From assembly GCF_004784475.1 (NCBI RefSeq), contig NZ_SRRT01000004.1:124001-188000 (forward strand): a stretch of DNA of 64,000 bases, in the 5' to 3' direction. Numbering within the stretch: position 1 is the stretch's first letter; the number at the start of each line of letters is the position of its first letter. The translations under genes and the position numbers were made by a program. Positions 25,626 to 34,078 of the stretch are shown piece after piece. This DNA comes from Streptomyces bauhiniae. Lineage in GTDB: Bacteria; Actinomycetota; Actinomycetes; Streptomycetales; Streptomycetaceae. The notes below the pieces were generated by a model. It was not told the DNA's origin. It did no database searches and saw nothing but the letters and a program-made list of their open reading frames with translations.

Positions 25626-26549
25626 TCACCGCAGCGCGGGCTCCTCCAGGGTCAACGTGCCCGCGTCCGCGTCCAGTTCGGCCGCCAGACCGAAGGGGAC
25701 CGTCAGGGCGTCCGGGCAGTGCCCGAACCCGGCGCCCTCCAGGACCGGGACGCCCAGCGGGGCCAGCCTGTCGGCGAGCATCGGGCGGAGCGAGTCGTAC
25801 GGTTCGCAGTCCTGCCAGGAGCCGAGGAGGACGCCACGGACCTCGTTCAGCCAGCCTGCGCGCAGGAGCTGGGTGAGGTAGCGGTCCAGGCGGTACGTCT
25901 CCTCGCCCACGTCCTCCAGGCAGAGCAGGCCGCCCTCGGCGGAGGGGCGGGCGTGCGGGGTGCCGAGTTCCGCCGCGAGGAGGGAGAGGCAGCCGCCGAG
26001 GGTGGTGCCCCGGGCGCGGCCGGGGACGAGAGGTTTGCCGTCGGTGGTGATCCGCTGGACCTTTTCCGGGGTGAAGAGGGTCGCGTACAGGTGGTCGCGG
26101 GCGCGTTCGCTGCCGATGAAGTCGATCCCGGCGGCCATCGGGCCGTGCAGGGTGACGAGGCCCAGGCGGGTGGCGAACGCCTCGTGCAGGGCGGTGATGT
26201 CGCTGAAGCCGACGAGCACCTTCGGGCCGGCCGCGCGCATCGCCTCCCAGTCGAGGAGGTCCACCATCCGCTGGGCGCCGTAGCCGCCGCGCGCGCAGAG
26301 CACCGCATCCACCGAGGGATCGCACCAGGCCCGCTGGAGGTCCTCGGCGCGGTCGGCGTCGGTGCCCGCGAGATAGCCGAACTGGCCGTGCCGGTCCAGC
26401 ACATGGGGTCCGGCCACCGGGTCGAGGCCCCAGCCGCGCAGCACGTCGAGGCCCGCGCGCAGCCGTTCCTCGGGCACCGGCCCGCTGGGCGCGACCACGG
26501 CCACGCGGGCGCCGGGGGCGAGACGGGTGGGGCGCTCGAGTTGCTTCAC
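25626..26549 (-). CDS. LD-carboxypeptidase (peptidase family S66)
   Basis: Cytoplasmic muropeptidase that removes the terminal D-Ala from murein tetrapeptides, 307 residues. The catalytic triad of S66 is visible: Ser in VGFSDITAL, Glu in LCLEDVGEE and His in GHCPDALTVPFG. The N-terminal VAVVAPSGP and CARGGYGAQRMVDLLDW blocks are also family signatures. The GTG start overlaps the upstream S9 peptidase stop by 4 bp (GTGA), showing translational coupling. With the upstream D-aminopeptidase it suggests turnover of wall-derived peptides. Confidence 0.92.
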   Translation of the reverse strand: MKQLERPTRLAPGARVAVVAPSGPVPEERLRAGLDVLRGWGLDPVAGPHVLDRHGQFGYLAGTDADRAEDLQRAWCDPSVDAVLCARGGYGAQRMVDLLDWEAMRAAGPKVLVGFSDITALHEAFATRLGLVTLHGPMAAGIDFIGSERARDHLYATLFTPEKVQRITTDGKPLVPGRARGTTLGGCLSLLAAELGTPHARPSAEGGLLCLEDVGEETYRLDRYLTQLLRAGWLNEVRGVLLGSWQDCEPYDSLRPMLADRLAPLGVPVLEGAGFGHCPDALTVPFGLAAELDADAGTLTLEEPALR

Positions 26550-28498
26550 GTACCCAGCTCCAGTTTCGGGACGCCGGGCAGGTCGAAGCCGAACACCTGG
26601 GCGTACAGGGACAGTTCGGCTTCCGTCGCGCGGACCATGGTGTCGGCGCGCCGGAAGCCGTGGCCCTCTCCGGCGAAGGCCAGGTAGGCGTGCGGGACAC
26701 CCCGGCCCGCTACGCGGTCGAGGAAGTGCTCGCACTGCTCGGGCGCGCAGATCACGTCGTCCAGCCCCTGGAGGAGCAGGAAGGGGGCGGTGAGCCGGTC
26801 GGCGCGGTTCGCGGGCGAGCGCTCGGCGTAGCGGTCGGGGACCTCGGCGAAGGGGCCGACCAGGGACTCCAGATAGCGGGACTCGAAGTCGTGGGTGCGG
26901 CCCGGCCCCCAGGTGGTGAGGTCGAGGATCGGGTAGCTGATCGTGCCGCAGGCGTAGACGTCGGTGCCGGTCAGCGAGGCCGCGGTGGTCCAGCCGCCCG
27001 CGCTGCCGCCCCGGATCGCCAGCCGGTTCCGGTCGGCCGTGCTCTCCTCGGCCAGCGCGAGGGCCACCGTGGCGCAGTCCTCCACGTCGACCACGCCCCA
27101 CTGGTGCCGCAGCCGCTCGCGGTACTCGCGCCCGTACCCGGTGGAGCCGCCGTAGTTGACCTCGGCGACGCCGATGCCGCGTGAGGTGAAGGCGGCGATG
27201 GCGAGGTCCAGCACCAGCGGCACCCGGCTGGTCGGGCCGCCGTGCGCCCAGATCACATAGGGCGGCAACTCGTCGTCAGGGCCGGTGACTTCGGGGTGCC
27301 GGGGCGGATAGACGTGCGCGTGCACCTCGCGGCCGCCGGGTCCGGTGAAGGTGCGGACCTCCGGCTCGGGGTAGTAGGCGGGGTCGACGGGGTCCCGGTG
27401 CCGGGCGCCGATGGTGCGGGCGCGGCCGGTGCCGGTGTCCAGCTCGATCACCTCGTACCCGGTGCGCGGGCTGGCGCCGATGGCCGCGACCCGGCTGCCG
27501 TGGGCGGCGAGGGAGGAGTCGAACTCGGTCCAGGGACCGGCCGCGTCGGCGATCTCACCGGTCTCCGGGTCGAGTATCCCGAGCACGGCGGCCCCCCGCC
27601 CGTGCAGCACCGCGAGCAGCCCGTCCGCCAAGGGTACGAACCAGCGCAGGCCGGGCTTCCACAGCGGTCCGGCGAACTCCTCCTGGCGCGGGCACAGCGG
27701 TACGCCGTCCCGGTACAGGTTCCACCAGCCGCCCCGGTCGCTCGCGTACAGCAGCCGCCCGTCCGACGCCCACTCGACCTGCGCGATCGCCTCGTCGTCG
27801 CCCCCGGCGACCGTGCGCACGTCCCGGAAGAGGCCGTCGTCGCCGACCTCCGCGACGAGCAGCTCGGTGCCGTCCCAGGGCATGCGCGGGTGGTCCCAGG
27901 CGAGCCAGGCGGCCCGGCGGCCGTCCGGGGAGACGCGTGCCCCGGTGACGAACCGGTGCCGCTCTTCGATGAGTTCACGTACGGCGGACCGGTCCTCGGC
28001 GGCCGACCCGTCCAGCGGTACGGCGGCCAGTACCCGTCGTACGTCACCGCTGCCCTCGCCGGTGAACTCCTCCAGCACGCAGCGGACTTCACCGCGCTCG
28101 AGGTCCAACTCCGGCTCGGCCCAGCGCAGTCCGCCGCCGACCGGGGAGATCGGGGTCAGCGGGACCGGTTCGCCGCCGGGTTCGTAGCGGTAGAGCCGCT
28201 GGTCGGCGAAGTGGGTGAAGACGACCAGGGGGCGTTCCGGGCCGGGGGCGGCGGTCCAGGGGCGGCCGCCGTACTCGTGGACGCGGTTGCGCACGTTCCA
28301 CGGCGGCGGCAGCACCGGCTCCTCGGCACCGGCGGCCGTGCGGCGCACCAGGGCGCGGCGGCCGCCCTCGGCGGGCCGGGGCTCGGTCCACCAGACCTCG
28401 TCCCCGACGAACCCCACCCACTCGGGGTGCCCGTCGTGCGCGGCGGCGAGGGCCGCGTCGATGGGCGACGGCCAGGAACCGTACGGCTGGACCCGCAT
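26546..28498 (-). CDS. S9-family (prolyl oligopeptidase-type) peptidase
   Basis: A 650-residue serine peptidase: an N-terminal beta-propeller (about 1-390), then an alpha/beta-hydrolase domain with catalytic Ser in GGSAGGWT, Asp in LQGLDDVICAPEQ and His in AGEGHGFR. Without a signal peptide it is likely cytoplasmic, degrading short peptides. The start taken is the ATG of MRVQPYGSWPSPIDAALAA, preceded by GGGGGATGAG; an ATG 12 bp upstream is the alternative. It sits 16 bp after the M20 gene and overlaps LD-carboxypeptidase by 4 bp. Confidence 0.92.
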   Translation of the reverse strand: MRVQPYGSWPSPIDAALAAAHDGHPEWVGFVGDEVWWTEPRPAEGGRRALVRRTAAGAEEPVLPPPWNVRNRVHEYGGRPWTAAPGPERPLVVFTHFADQRLYRYEPGGEPVPLTPISPVGGGLRWAEPELDLERGEVRCVLEEFTGEGSGDVRRVLAAVPLDGSAAEDRSAVRELIEERHRFVTGARVSPDGRRAAWLAWDHPRMPWDGTELLVAEVGDDGLFRDVRTVAGGDDEAIAQVEWASDGRLLYASDRGGWWNLYRDGVPLCPRQEEFAGPLWKPGLRWFVPLADGLLAVLHGRGAAVLGILDPETGEIADAAGPWTEFDSSLAAHGSRVAAIGASPRTGYEVIELDTGTGRARTIGARHRDPVDPAYYPEPEVRTFTGPGGREVHAHVYPPRHPEVTGPDDELPPYVIWAHGGPTSRVPLVLDLAIAAFTSRGIGVAEVNYGGSTGYGREYRERLRHQWGVVDVEDCATVALALAEESTADRNRLAIRGGSAGGWTTAASLTGTDVYACGTISYPILDLTTWGPGRTHDFESRYLESLVGPFAEVPDRYAERSPANRADRLTAPFLLLQGLDDVICAPEQCEHFLDRVAGRGVPHAYLAFAGEGHGFRRADTMVRATEAELSLYAQVFGFDLPGVPKLELGT

Positions 28499-28514
28499 CT
28501 CATCCCCCATGTCG

Positions 28515-29819
28515 TCAGGCCGTCCGCAGGAAGCGGTCGAGGACGCGGACACCGAACTGGAGCGCCTCCACGGGCACGCGTTCGTCCACGCCGTGGAACA
28601 GCGCCTGGTGGTCGAAGCCTTCGGGCAGCCGCAGCGGGGCGAACCCGTAGCCGGTGATGCCGAGCCGGGAGAACTGCTTGGCGTCGGTGCCGCCGGACAT
28701 GCAGTACGGGACGACGTGCGCGGCCGGCGCGAACTCCTCCACGGCCGCCCGCATCTTGCCGAACAGCGGGGCGTCCACCGGGGCTTGGAGGGCGACCTCG
28801 CGGTGCACGTACTCCCAGTCGACGTCCGGTCCGGTGAGGCGGTCCAACGTGGACTCGAACTCCTCCTCGCCGCCCGGCAGAAAGCGCCCGTCGATGTGCG
28901 CGTGAGCCTCGCCGGGGATGACGTTGACCTTGTAACCGGCGTCCAGCATCGTCGGGTTGGTGCTGTTGCGGACGGTCGCCTCGACCAGCTTGGCGGCCGG
29001 GCCGAGCTTGTCCAGCAGCAGCTCCATGTCGTCGAAGTCGGCTTCCACGCCGTACAGTTCCGCCAGCTCGGTGAGCGCGGCCCGTACGGTCGGGGTGATG
29101 CGCAGCGGCCACTGGTGCTCGCCGATCCGGGTGACGGCGGCGGCGAGCCGGGTCACCGCGTTCTCCCGGTTCACCTTGGAGCCGTGCCCGGCGCGGCCGC
29201 CCGCGCTGAGCCGCAGCCAGCCGGTGCCCCGCTCCCCCGCCGCGACGGGGTAGATCTCACGCCCGGTGCCGTCGTGGAAGGTGAAGGCGCCGGACTCCCC
29301 GATCGCCTCCGTACAGCCCTCGAACAGTTCGGGGTGCCGGTCGGCGAGGAAGCCGGAGCCGTCCTCCGCGCTGGCCTCCTCGTCGGCGGTGAAGGCGATG
29401 ACGAGGTCCCGGCGCGGCCGTACGCCCTGCCGGGCCCAGCCGCGCAGCACGGCCAGGATCATCGCGTCCATGTTCTTCATGTCGACGGCGCCACGTCCCC
29501 AGACCACGCCGTCGCGGACCTCGCCGGAGAACGGGTGCACGCTCCAGTCGGCGGCCTCGGCGGGCACCACGTCCAGGTGGCCGTGGACCAGCAGGGCGTC
29601 GGCGGACGGGTCGGTGCCCGCGACCCGGGCGACGACGTTGCCGCGCCCCGGTGTCCGCTCCAGCAGCAGCGGTTCGAGACCGGCACCGGCCAGGCGCTCG
29701 GCCGCGTACTCGGCGGCGGGCCGCTCCCGGCAGTCGCCGCCGCCCCGGTTGGTGGTGTCGATCCGGATCAGCTCGGAGGTGAACTCGACCACCTCGTCCA
29801 GCGCGCGCTGGTCAGCCAT
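28515..29819 (-). CDS. M20-family metallopeptidase (ArgE/DapE/carboxypeptidase-like)
   Basis: A 434-residue zinc hydrolase. Metal ligands and catalytic residues are in order: LVHGHLDVVP (His, Asp), WGRGAVDMKN (bridging Asp), TADEEAS (Glu-Glu), the GRAGHGSK dimerisation/substrate His, SGGTDAKQFS and LFHGVDERV (last His). It probably acts as a carboxypeptidase or dipeptidase. The ATG lies behind GGAGGAG and inside the end of the D-aminopeptidase gene (8-bp overlap), consistent with coupled translation. Confidence 0.92.
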   Translation of the reverse strand: MADQRALDEVVEFTSELIRIDTTNRGGGDCRERPAAEYAAERLAGAGLEPLLLERTPGRGNVVARVAGTDPSADALLVHGHLDVVPAEAADWSVHPFSGEVRDGVVWGRGAVDMKNMDAMILAVLRGWARQGVRPRRDLVIAFTADEEASAEDGSGFLADRHPELFEGCTEAIGESGAFTFHDGTGREIYPVAAGERGTGWLRLSAGGRAGHGSKVNRENAVTRLAAAVTRIGEHQWPLRITPTVRAALTELAELYGVEADFDDMELLLDKLGPAAKLVEATVRNSTNPTMLDAGYKVNVIPGEAHAHIDGRFLPGGEEEFESTLDRLTGPDVDWEYVHREVALQAPVDAPLFGKMRAAVEEFAPAAHVVPYCMSGGTDAKQFSRLGITGYGFAPLRLPEGFDHQALFHGVDERVPVEALQFGVRVLDRFLRTA

Positions 29820-30645
29820 ACTGCTCCTCCACGGCGGCCGAGGCGATCGTGGTGACCGCCTTGAACGTGCGAATTGCCTCGTACATCGTGCCGTTGGTGT
29901 ACGCCACCTTGCGCTCCCCGGTCCGCGCGACGCCCGGCACCACGGTGACGGCCGTCGCCAGATGCTCGGCGTCGAACTCCACGGCGACCGTGAACGGCCC
30001 CTGCTCCGACGGCTCCTGCCGCACCGCGAGCCGCGCCGCCTCCTTGGCCGCCGCGCGGATGTCGGCGGCGGTGCGGGCCGGGGTACGGCAGACGGCCGCG
30101 TACCGCGAGACATGGTCCTTGACCGCGACCTTCAGCGCCTCCGGCGCGTAGCCGAGCGCGTCCTCGCAGGCCAGGTCGTCCCCGGTGACCAGCACCACGG
30201 GCACCCCGTACTCCGCGACGACATGGGCGTTGAGCAGGCCCTCGCTGGCGCGTACGTCGTTCAGCCAGACGCCGGTGATCTGGTTGGCGAGGTAGGTGTG
30301 GGCGAGGACGCCCTCCATGCCGGCGCCCGCGTGGTAGCCGATGAACGCGATGCCGTCGACGTCGCCGTGCTGGACGCCCTCCACCATGGACAGCGCCTTG
30401 TGCCGCCCGGTCAGCATCTCGACCCGCTCGTCCAACTGCTCCAGCAGCAGGTTCCGCATGGTCCAGTGCGCCTCGTTGACGAGGACCTGGTCGGCGCCGC
30501 CGTCGAAGAAGCCCTGGGCGGCCGCGTTCACGTCGGAGGTGAACATCCCCCGGCAGCGCTCCCACTGCGGCGTCCCCGGCAGCACGTCGGCGGGCCAGGT
30601 GACCCCGGTGGCGCCTTCCATGTCGGCACTGATGAGGATCTTCAT
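29812..30645 (-). CDS. dppA: M55-family D-aminopeptidase (DppA-like)
   Basis: Zinc D-aminopeptidase, 277 residues. DppA ligands are seen in MKILISADMEGATGV (Asp8, Glu10), VNEAHW (His about 60) and FIGYHAGAG (His about 104); the ASEGLLNAHVVAEYGVPVVLVTGDD stretch is characteristic. In Bacillus subtilis DppA releases D-Ala from peptides. Here it is the first gene of an operon with M20, S9 and S66 peptidases (overlap 8 bp with M20). The ATG is at the conserved start. There is no dipeptide transporter next to it. Confidence 0.92.
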   Translation of the reverse strand: MKILISADMEGATGVTWPADVLPGTPQWERCRGMFTSDVNAAAQGFFDGGADQVLVNEAHWTMRNLLLEQLDERVEMLTGRHKALSMVEGVQHGDVDGIAFIGYHAGAGMEGVLAHTYLANQITGVWLNDVRASEGLLNAHVVAEYGVPVVLVTGDDLACEDALGYAPEALKVAVKDHVSRYAAVCRTPARTAADIRAAAKEAARLAVRQEPSEQGPFTVAVEFDAEHLATAVTVVPGVARTGERKVAYTNGTMYEAIRTFKAVTTIASAAVEEQYG

Positions 30646-30719
30646 GCCGCGCAGGTTACGCGCCCGGCCCGGCGGCGGCTACGACCCGGTCCCCGGCCGC
30701 CGCCCGGCACGGACCCTTC

Positions 30720-31439
30720 TCACTCGCGCGCCAGCACGAACCACCTGGCCGGCAGGTCGATGCGGGTGCCGTCCGGGAAGTGCTCGGTCTGCGGCAGGAC
30801 CGTCTCCCCGGTGGCCAGGATCTTCAGGCCCGCCTCGGCCAGCAGACGGGGGATCTCCTCGTCCCCGGCGTCCGCGGGCTTGAGGTCGTGGTGGAAGACG
30901 CGGCGGAGCTTCGGCGGCGGCCCGTCGGGGCCTTCGGCCGCCCGCTTCAGGACGTCACGGGAGGCGGAGGTCAGTTCCACGACGAAGGCGCGGCCCTCTT
31001 CCCCCAGCAGCTCGGCCACGGCGGCGGCGACCAGGGGCCGGGCCGCGGGTTCGCTCTGGTGGATGACGGCGCGCATGTAGACATTGCTGTCCCCGAGCCG
31101 GTCGTGCAGGTCGCGCACGGCGTCGGTGTCGGTCAGGTCGAGCTGCTCGAACTCGGCGGCGCCCCCGGCCGTGGCCCGGCGGGCGTGGTCGATCGCGGCG
31201 TCCGAGAGGTCGACGCCGACCGCGCGGGCGAACCGGGTGGCGAGGTAGCGGGTCTGGGTGCCGTTGCCGCAGCCGAGGTCCACGATGGCGCGGCCGGCCT
31301 CGGCGTGCGGCAGGAGGAGATCGCTGTGCGGCTCGGCGGTCAGCGCGGGGTCGGAGTCCCAGATCGCGTCCCCCCGCTCGTCGGAGGTCTCCCGCCAGAA
31401 ACTCTCCCAGTTGGAGCGGTAGTCGTCGGAAACGTTCAC
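30720..31439 (-). CDS. Class I SAM-dependent methyltransferase
   Basis: A 239-residue methyltransferase: motif I AIVDLGCGNGTQTRYLA (about 53-69), AVGVDLSDAAIDHARR, and FEQLDLTDTDAVRDL. The FWRETSDERGDAIWDSDP start resembles thiopurine-type methyltransferases. The GTG start is chosen because GGGGAG lies 6 nt upstream; an in-frame ATG at 31466 lacks a ribosome site. Substrate unknown. It lies downstream of the SpoIIE-type gene on the same strand, 77 bp away. Confidence 0.8.
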   Translation of the reverse strand: MNVSDDYRSNWESFWRETSDERGDAIWDSDPALTAEPHSDLLLPHAEAGRAIVDLGCGNGTQTRYLATRFARAVGVDLSDAAIDHARRATAGGAAEFEQLDLTDTDAVRDLHDRLGDSNVYMRAVIHQSEPAARPLVAAAVAELLGEEGRAFVVELTSASRDVLKRAAEGPDGPPPKLRRVFHHDLKPADAGDEEIPRLLAEAGLKILATGETVLPQTEHFPDGTRIDLPARWFVLARE

Positions 31440-31516
31440 TGCGATCTCCCCAGGGGTCGGTGCCATGATCGGGATATCGCGCCTACTGCCCTCCGACAAG
31501 GGGTCCAAGGGCACCT

Positions 31517-33934
31517 TTACGGGATCAGCGCCTGCTCGAACCACACCGTCTTGCGGTGCCCGCTCGTGGTGGCGCCCCACTCCTTCGCCAGCCGGCTGAC
31601 CACACCGAGGCCCCGGCCCGCCTCGTCGTCCGGCCCGGCGGTGCGCATGTCGGGCAGCTCCGGCTCCTCGTCCGTGACCTCGAACAGCAGGTCCCCGGCG
31701 CGGACCACGCGCAGCCCGATGGGGCCTGGTCCGCCGTGCCGTACCGCGTTGGTGACGACCTCGCTGACCAGCAGCAGCGCGGTGTCCACCGCCTGCGGCA
31801 GCCCCCACTTCAGCAGGCGCTCGCGGACCAGGTGCCGGGCGCGGGAGACCTCGCGCGGGGCGGACTCCAGGTGCCACTGGGCCACGTGGTCGTCGGGGAT
31901 GCCGTTGAGCCGGGCCATCAGCAGGGCCACGTCGTCCTTGCGGCCGCCACGGGTGTTGAGGGCGCGGATGATGGTGTCGCAGGCCGCGTCCATCGAGGCG
32001 GCCGGGTGCGCTGCGGACTCGCAGAGCGCGGCCAGCCCCTCCCCGATGTCGGAGCCGCGCACCTCGACCAGGCCGTCCGTGCACAGCACCAGCCGGTCGC
32101 CGGGCGCGACCCGTACCGTGGTCGCCTCGAAGGGCACTCCGCCGACGCCGATGGGCGCGCCGGTGGGGAGTTCGAGCAGTTCGCTGCCGCCGTCCGCCGC
32201 GCGGACCAGCACGGGCGGGATGTGCCCGGCGTTGGCGACCCGCAGCTCGCCGCGGATCGGGTCGTAGACGGCGTAGAGACAGGTGGCGAGGTAGTTCTCG
32301 CCGAGCCGACGCGCCAAATCGTCCAGGTTGCGCAGCAGTTGGGCGGGCGGAGTCTCCAGTGCGGCCATGGTCTGGACGGCGGTGCGCAACTGGCCCATCA
32401 TCGCGGCCGAGTTGAGGCCGTGGCCCATCACGTCACCGACGACCAGCGCGGTGCGCGAGCCGGGCAATTTGACGGTGTCGAACCAGTCGCCGCCGATCCG
32501 GCCGAGCAGCGTGCCGGGCAGATAGCGGGTCGCCACGTCGCACCCGGCCATGCGCGGGGTGACCTGCGGCAGCATGCTGTCCTGGAGGGTTTCGGCGACG
32601 TTCTCCTGGTACGTGTACATGCGCGCGTTGTCGAGCACCAGCCCGGCGCGGGCGGCGAGTTCGGCGCCGGTGGTGCGGTCCATGCCGTCGAAGGGCAGCC
32701 GGTCGGCGCGGCGCAGCAGCACCATGAAGCCGAGGACCACATTGCGGGCCTTGAGCGGGACGATCAGCAGGGAACGGCCGTTGATGAGCGGGCGGAGGTC
32801 CCGCTTCTCGAACTCGCCGGAGATCCGGTCGCCGAGTTCGTCGCTGATCCTCGGGATGAGGACCGGTTCGCCGGTGACCATGCACTGGTAGAACGGCGTG
32901 TGCTCGGGGAAGGCGAACGCCTCGCCGACCGGCACGGTGTCGTCCCAGCGGCCGGGTTCGTCGTTGTGCTCGACCCAGACCCGGTGCATCAGGGTGCTGG
33001 CGTCGGGCGGCCCGTCGGGGAAGCCCTCGCCCGCGAGGACGGCGGAGCGCAGATGGGTGCCGGCGAAGTCCGCGAACCGGGGTACGGCCGCGCTGGTGAC
33101 CTCGCGGATCGTCTCCCCGAGGTCGAGGGAGGTGCCGATGGCGGAGCTGACCTCGTTGAGGAACTCCAGCCGCTCCCGTACCGCCGCGTACTCCAGGTCG
33201 GCCGGGGCGTCGGCCGGTATCAGGGGCTCGCCGCGGGGGTGCGGGACAACGCTGTCAGAGCGGCCGGGGCGCCGGGGCACCCCCCAGTACGGAGTGACGG
33301 GGACCCGCTCGTACTGGCTGAACTCCAGCACTGGATAGCCGAGTTCGAGAACCTGGGAGACGATGCGGGCGCTGAGGCCGGGGCCCATGTTGGGCAGGAT
33401 CTCGGGGAGCCTGCGCTCCAGGTCGGCGGCGGTGGGCAGCTCGGTGTGGCGGGCGAAGCCGGGCGCGATGCGCTCGGTGCTCTCGTCCGGGTGACCGCGC
33501 GCCGCGCGCAGCCGGGTGGCGTCGGCGGCCAGCACCAGCAGCCGGGAGGGGCCAGGGCCGACCAGCGGGTAGGCCCACCACAGCACGTCGATCCGCTCGT
33601 CGTCCCCGCGTCCGGGCGGGGTGAGCCGGGCGCGCCCTGCGGTGGGGTAACCGGTGTGGGCACTGAGGGAGGTCTCCAGGTCGGGACCGTCCCCGTCGTC
33701 GGGCGTGTCCTCCTGGAGGTCGTCCGGCAGGGCGCCGGAGACGGGCAGCAGGTCCGCGACGGGCTGCCCGACGGCCGTCTCCCGGCCGGGGCCGAACAAC
33801 CGCCCGGCCCCGCTGCTCCAGTGGGACACCAGGCCCGCGCGGTCGACGATCACCACGGCCAGCGGAATCCGGCCCGCCGCGGGGTCCTCCGCACCGCGGC
33901 CGGGAGACACGTCCCGCTCGCTGCCACGGTCCAT
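31517..33934 (-). CDS. PAS-GAF-SpoIIE phosphatase-HATPase regulatory protein
   Basis: A multidomain regulator of 805 residues, common in Streptomyces. A PAS-like domain (about 20-150) is followed by a GAF domain (about 255-440), a PP2C/SpoIIE serine phosphatase (about 450-675, with GGDWFDTV, VGDVMGHG and GGRKDDVALL metal-site motifs) and a C-terminal HATPase_c_2 anti-sigma-type kinase domain (LLVSEVVTNAVRHGG and AGRGLGVVSRLA). It probably acts in partner switching, dephosphorylating an anti-sigma antagonist. No antagonist gene is adjacent. The ATG at 33934 follows GAGAGGG; one at 33976 is an alternative. Confidence 0.9.
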   Translation of the reverse strand: MDRGSERDVSPGRGAEDPAAGRIPLAVVIVDRAGLVSHWSSGAGRLFGPGRETAVGQPVADLLPVSGALPDDLQEDTPDDGDGPDLETSLSAHTGYPTAGRARLTPPGRGDDERIDVLWWAYPLVGPGPSRLLVLAADATRLRAARGHPDESTERIAPGFARHTELPTAADLERRLPEILPNMGPGLSARIVSQVLELGYPVLEFSQYERVPVTPYWGVPRRPGRSDSVVPHPRGEPLIPADAPADLEYAAVRERLEFLNEVSSAIGTSLDLGETIREVTSAAVPRFADFAGTHLRSAVLAGEGFPDGPPDASTLMHRVWVEHNDEPGRWDDTVPVGEAFAFPEHTPFYQCMVTGEPVLIPRISDELGDRISGEFEKRDLRPLINGRSLLIVPLKARNVVLGFMVLLRRADRLPFDGMDRTTGAELAARAGLVLDNARMYTYQENVAETLQDSMLPQVTPRMAGCDVATRYLPGTLLGRIGGDWFDTVKLPGSRTALVVGDVMGHGLNSAAMMGQLRTAVQTMAALETPPAQLLRNLDDLARRLGENYLATCLYAVYDPIRGELRVANAGHIPPVLVRAADGGSELLELPTGAPIGVGGVPFEATTVRVAPGDRLVLCTDGLVEVRGSDIGEGLAALCESAAHPAASMDAACDTIIRALNTRGGRKDDVALLMARLNGIPDDHVAQWHLESAPREVSRARHLVRERLLKWGLPQAVDTALLLVSEVVTNAVRHGGPGPIGLRVVRAGDLLFEVTDEEPELPDMRTAGPDDEAGRGLGVVSRLAKEWGATTSGHRKTVWFEQALIP

Positions 33935-34078
33935 GGCCCAGGCCCTCTCTCCCCACGGCAGTACGCGAACGATCAATGCCGCCCGCCACTACGGTACGGG
34001 GGAGTCACGTCGCCATGTGTGGCAAACCGTGAATTCCGTGTCCGCAGATCGCCGTTGAGCCGAGAGGGCCGGTAACCC

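Noticed and set aside
31556..34075. 839-codon plus-strand frame opposite the SpoIIE-type gene
   Set aside because: Antisense shadow; the minus-strand protein has all PP2C and HATPase motifs.
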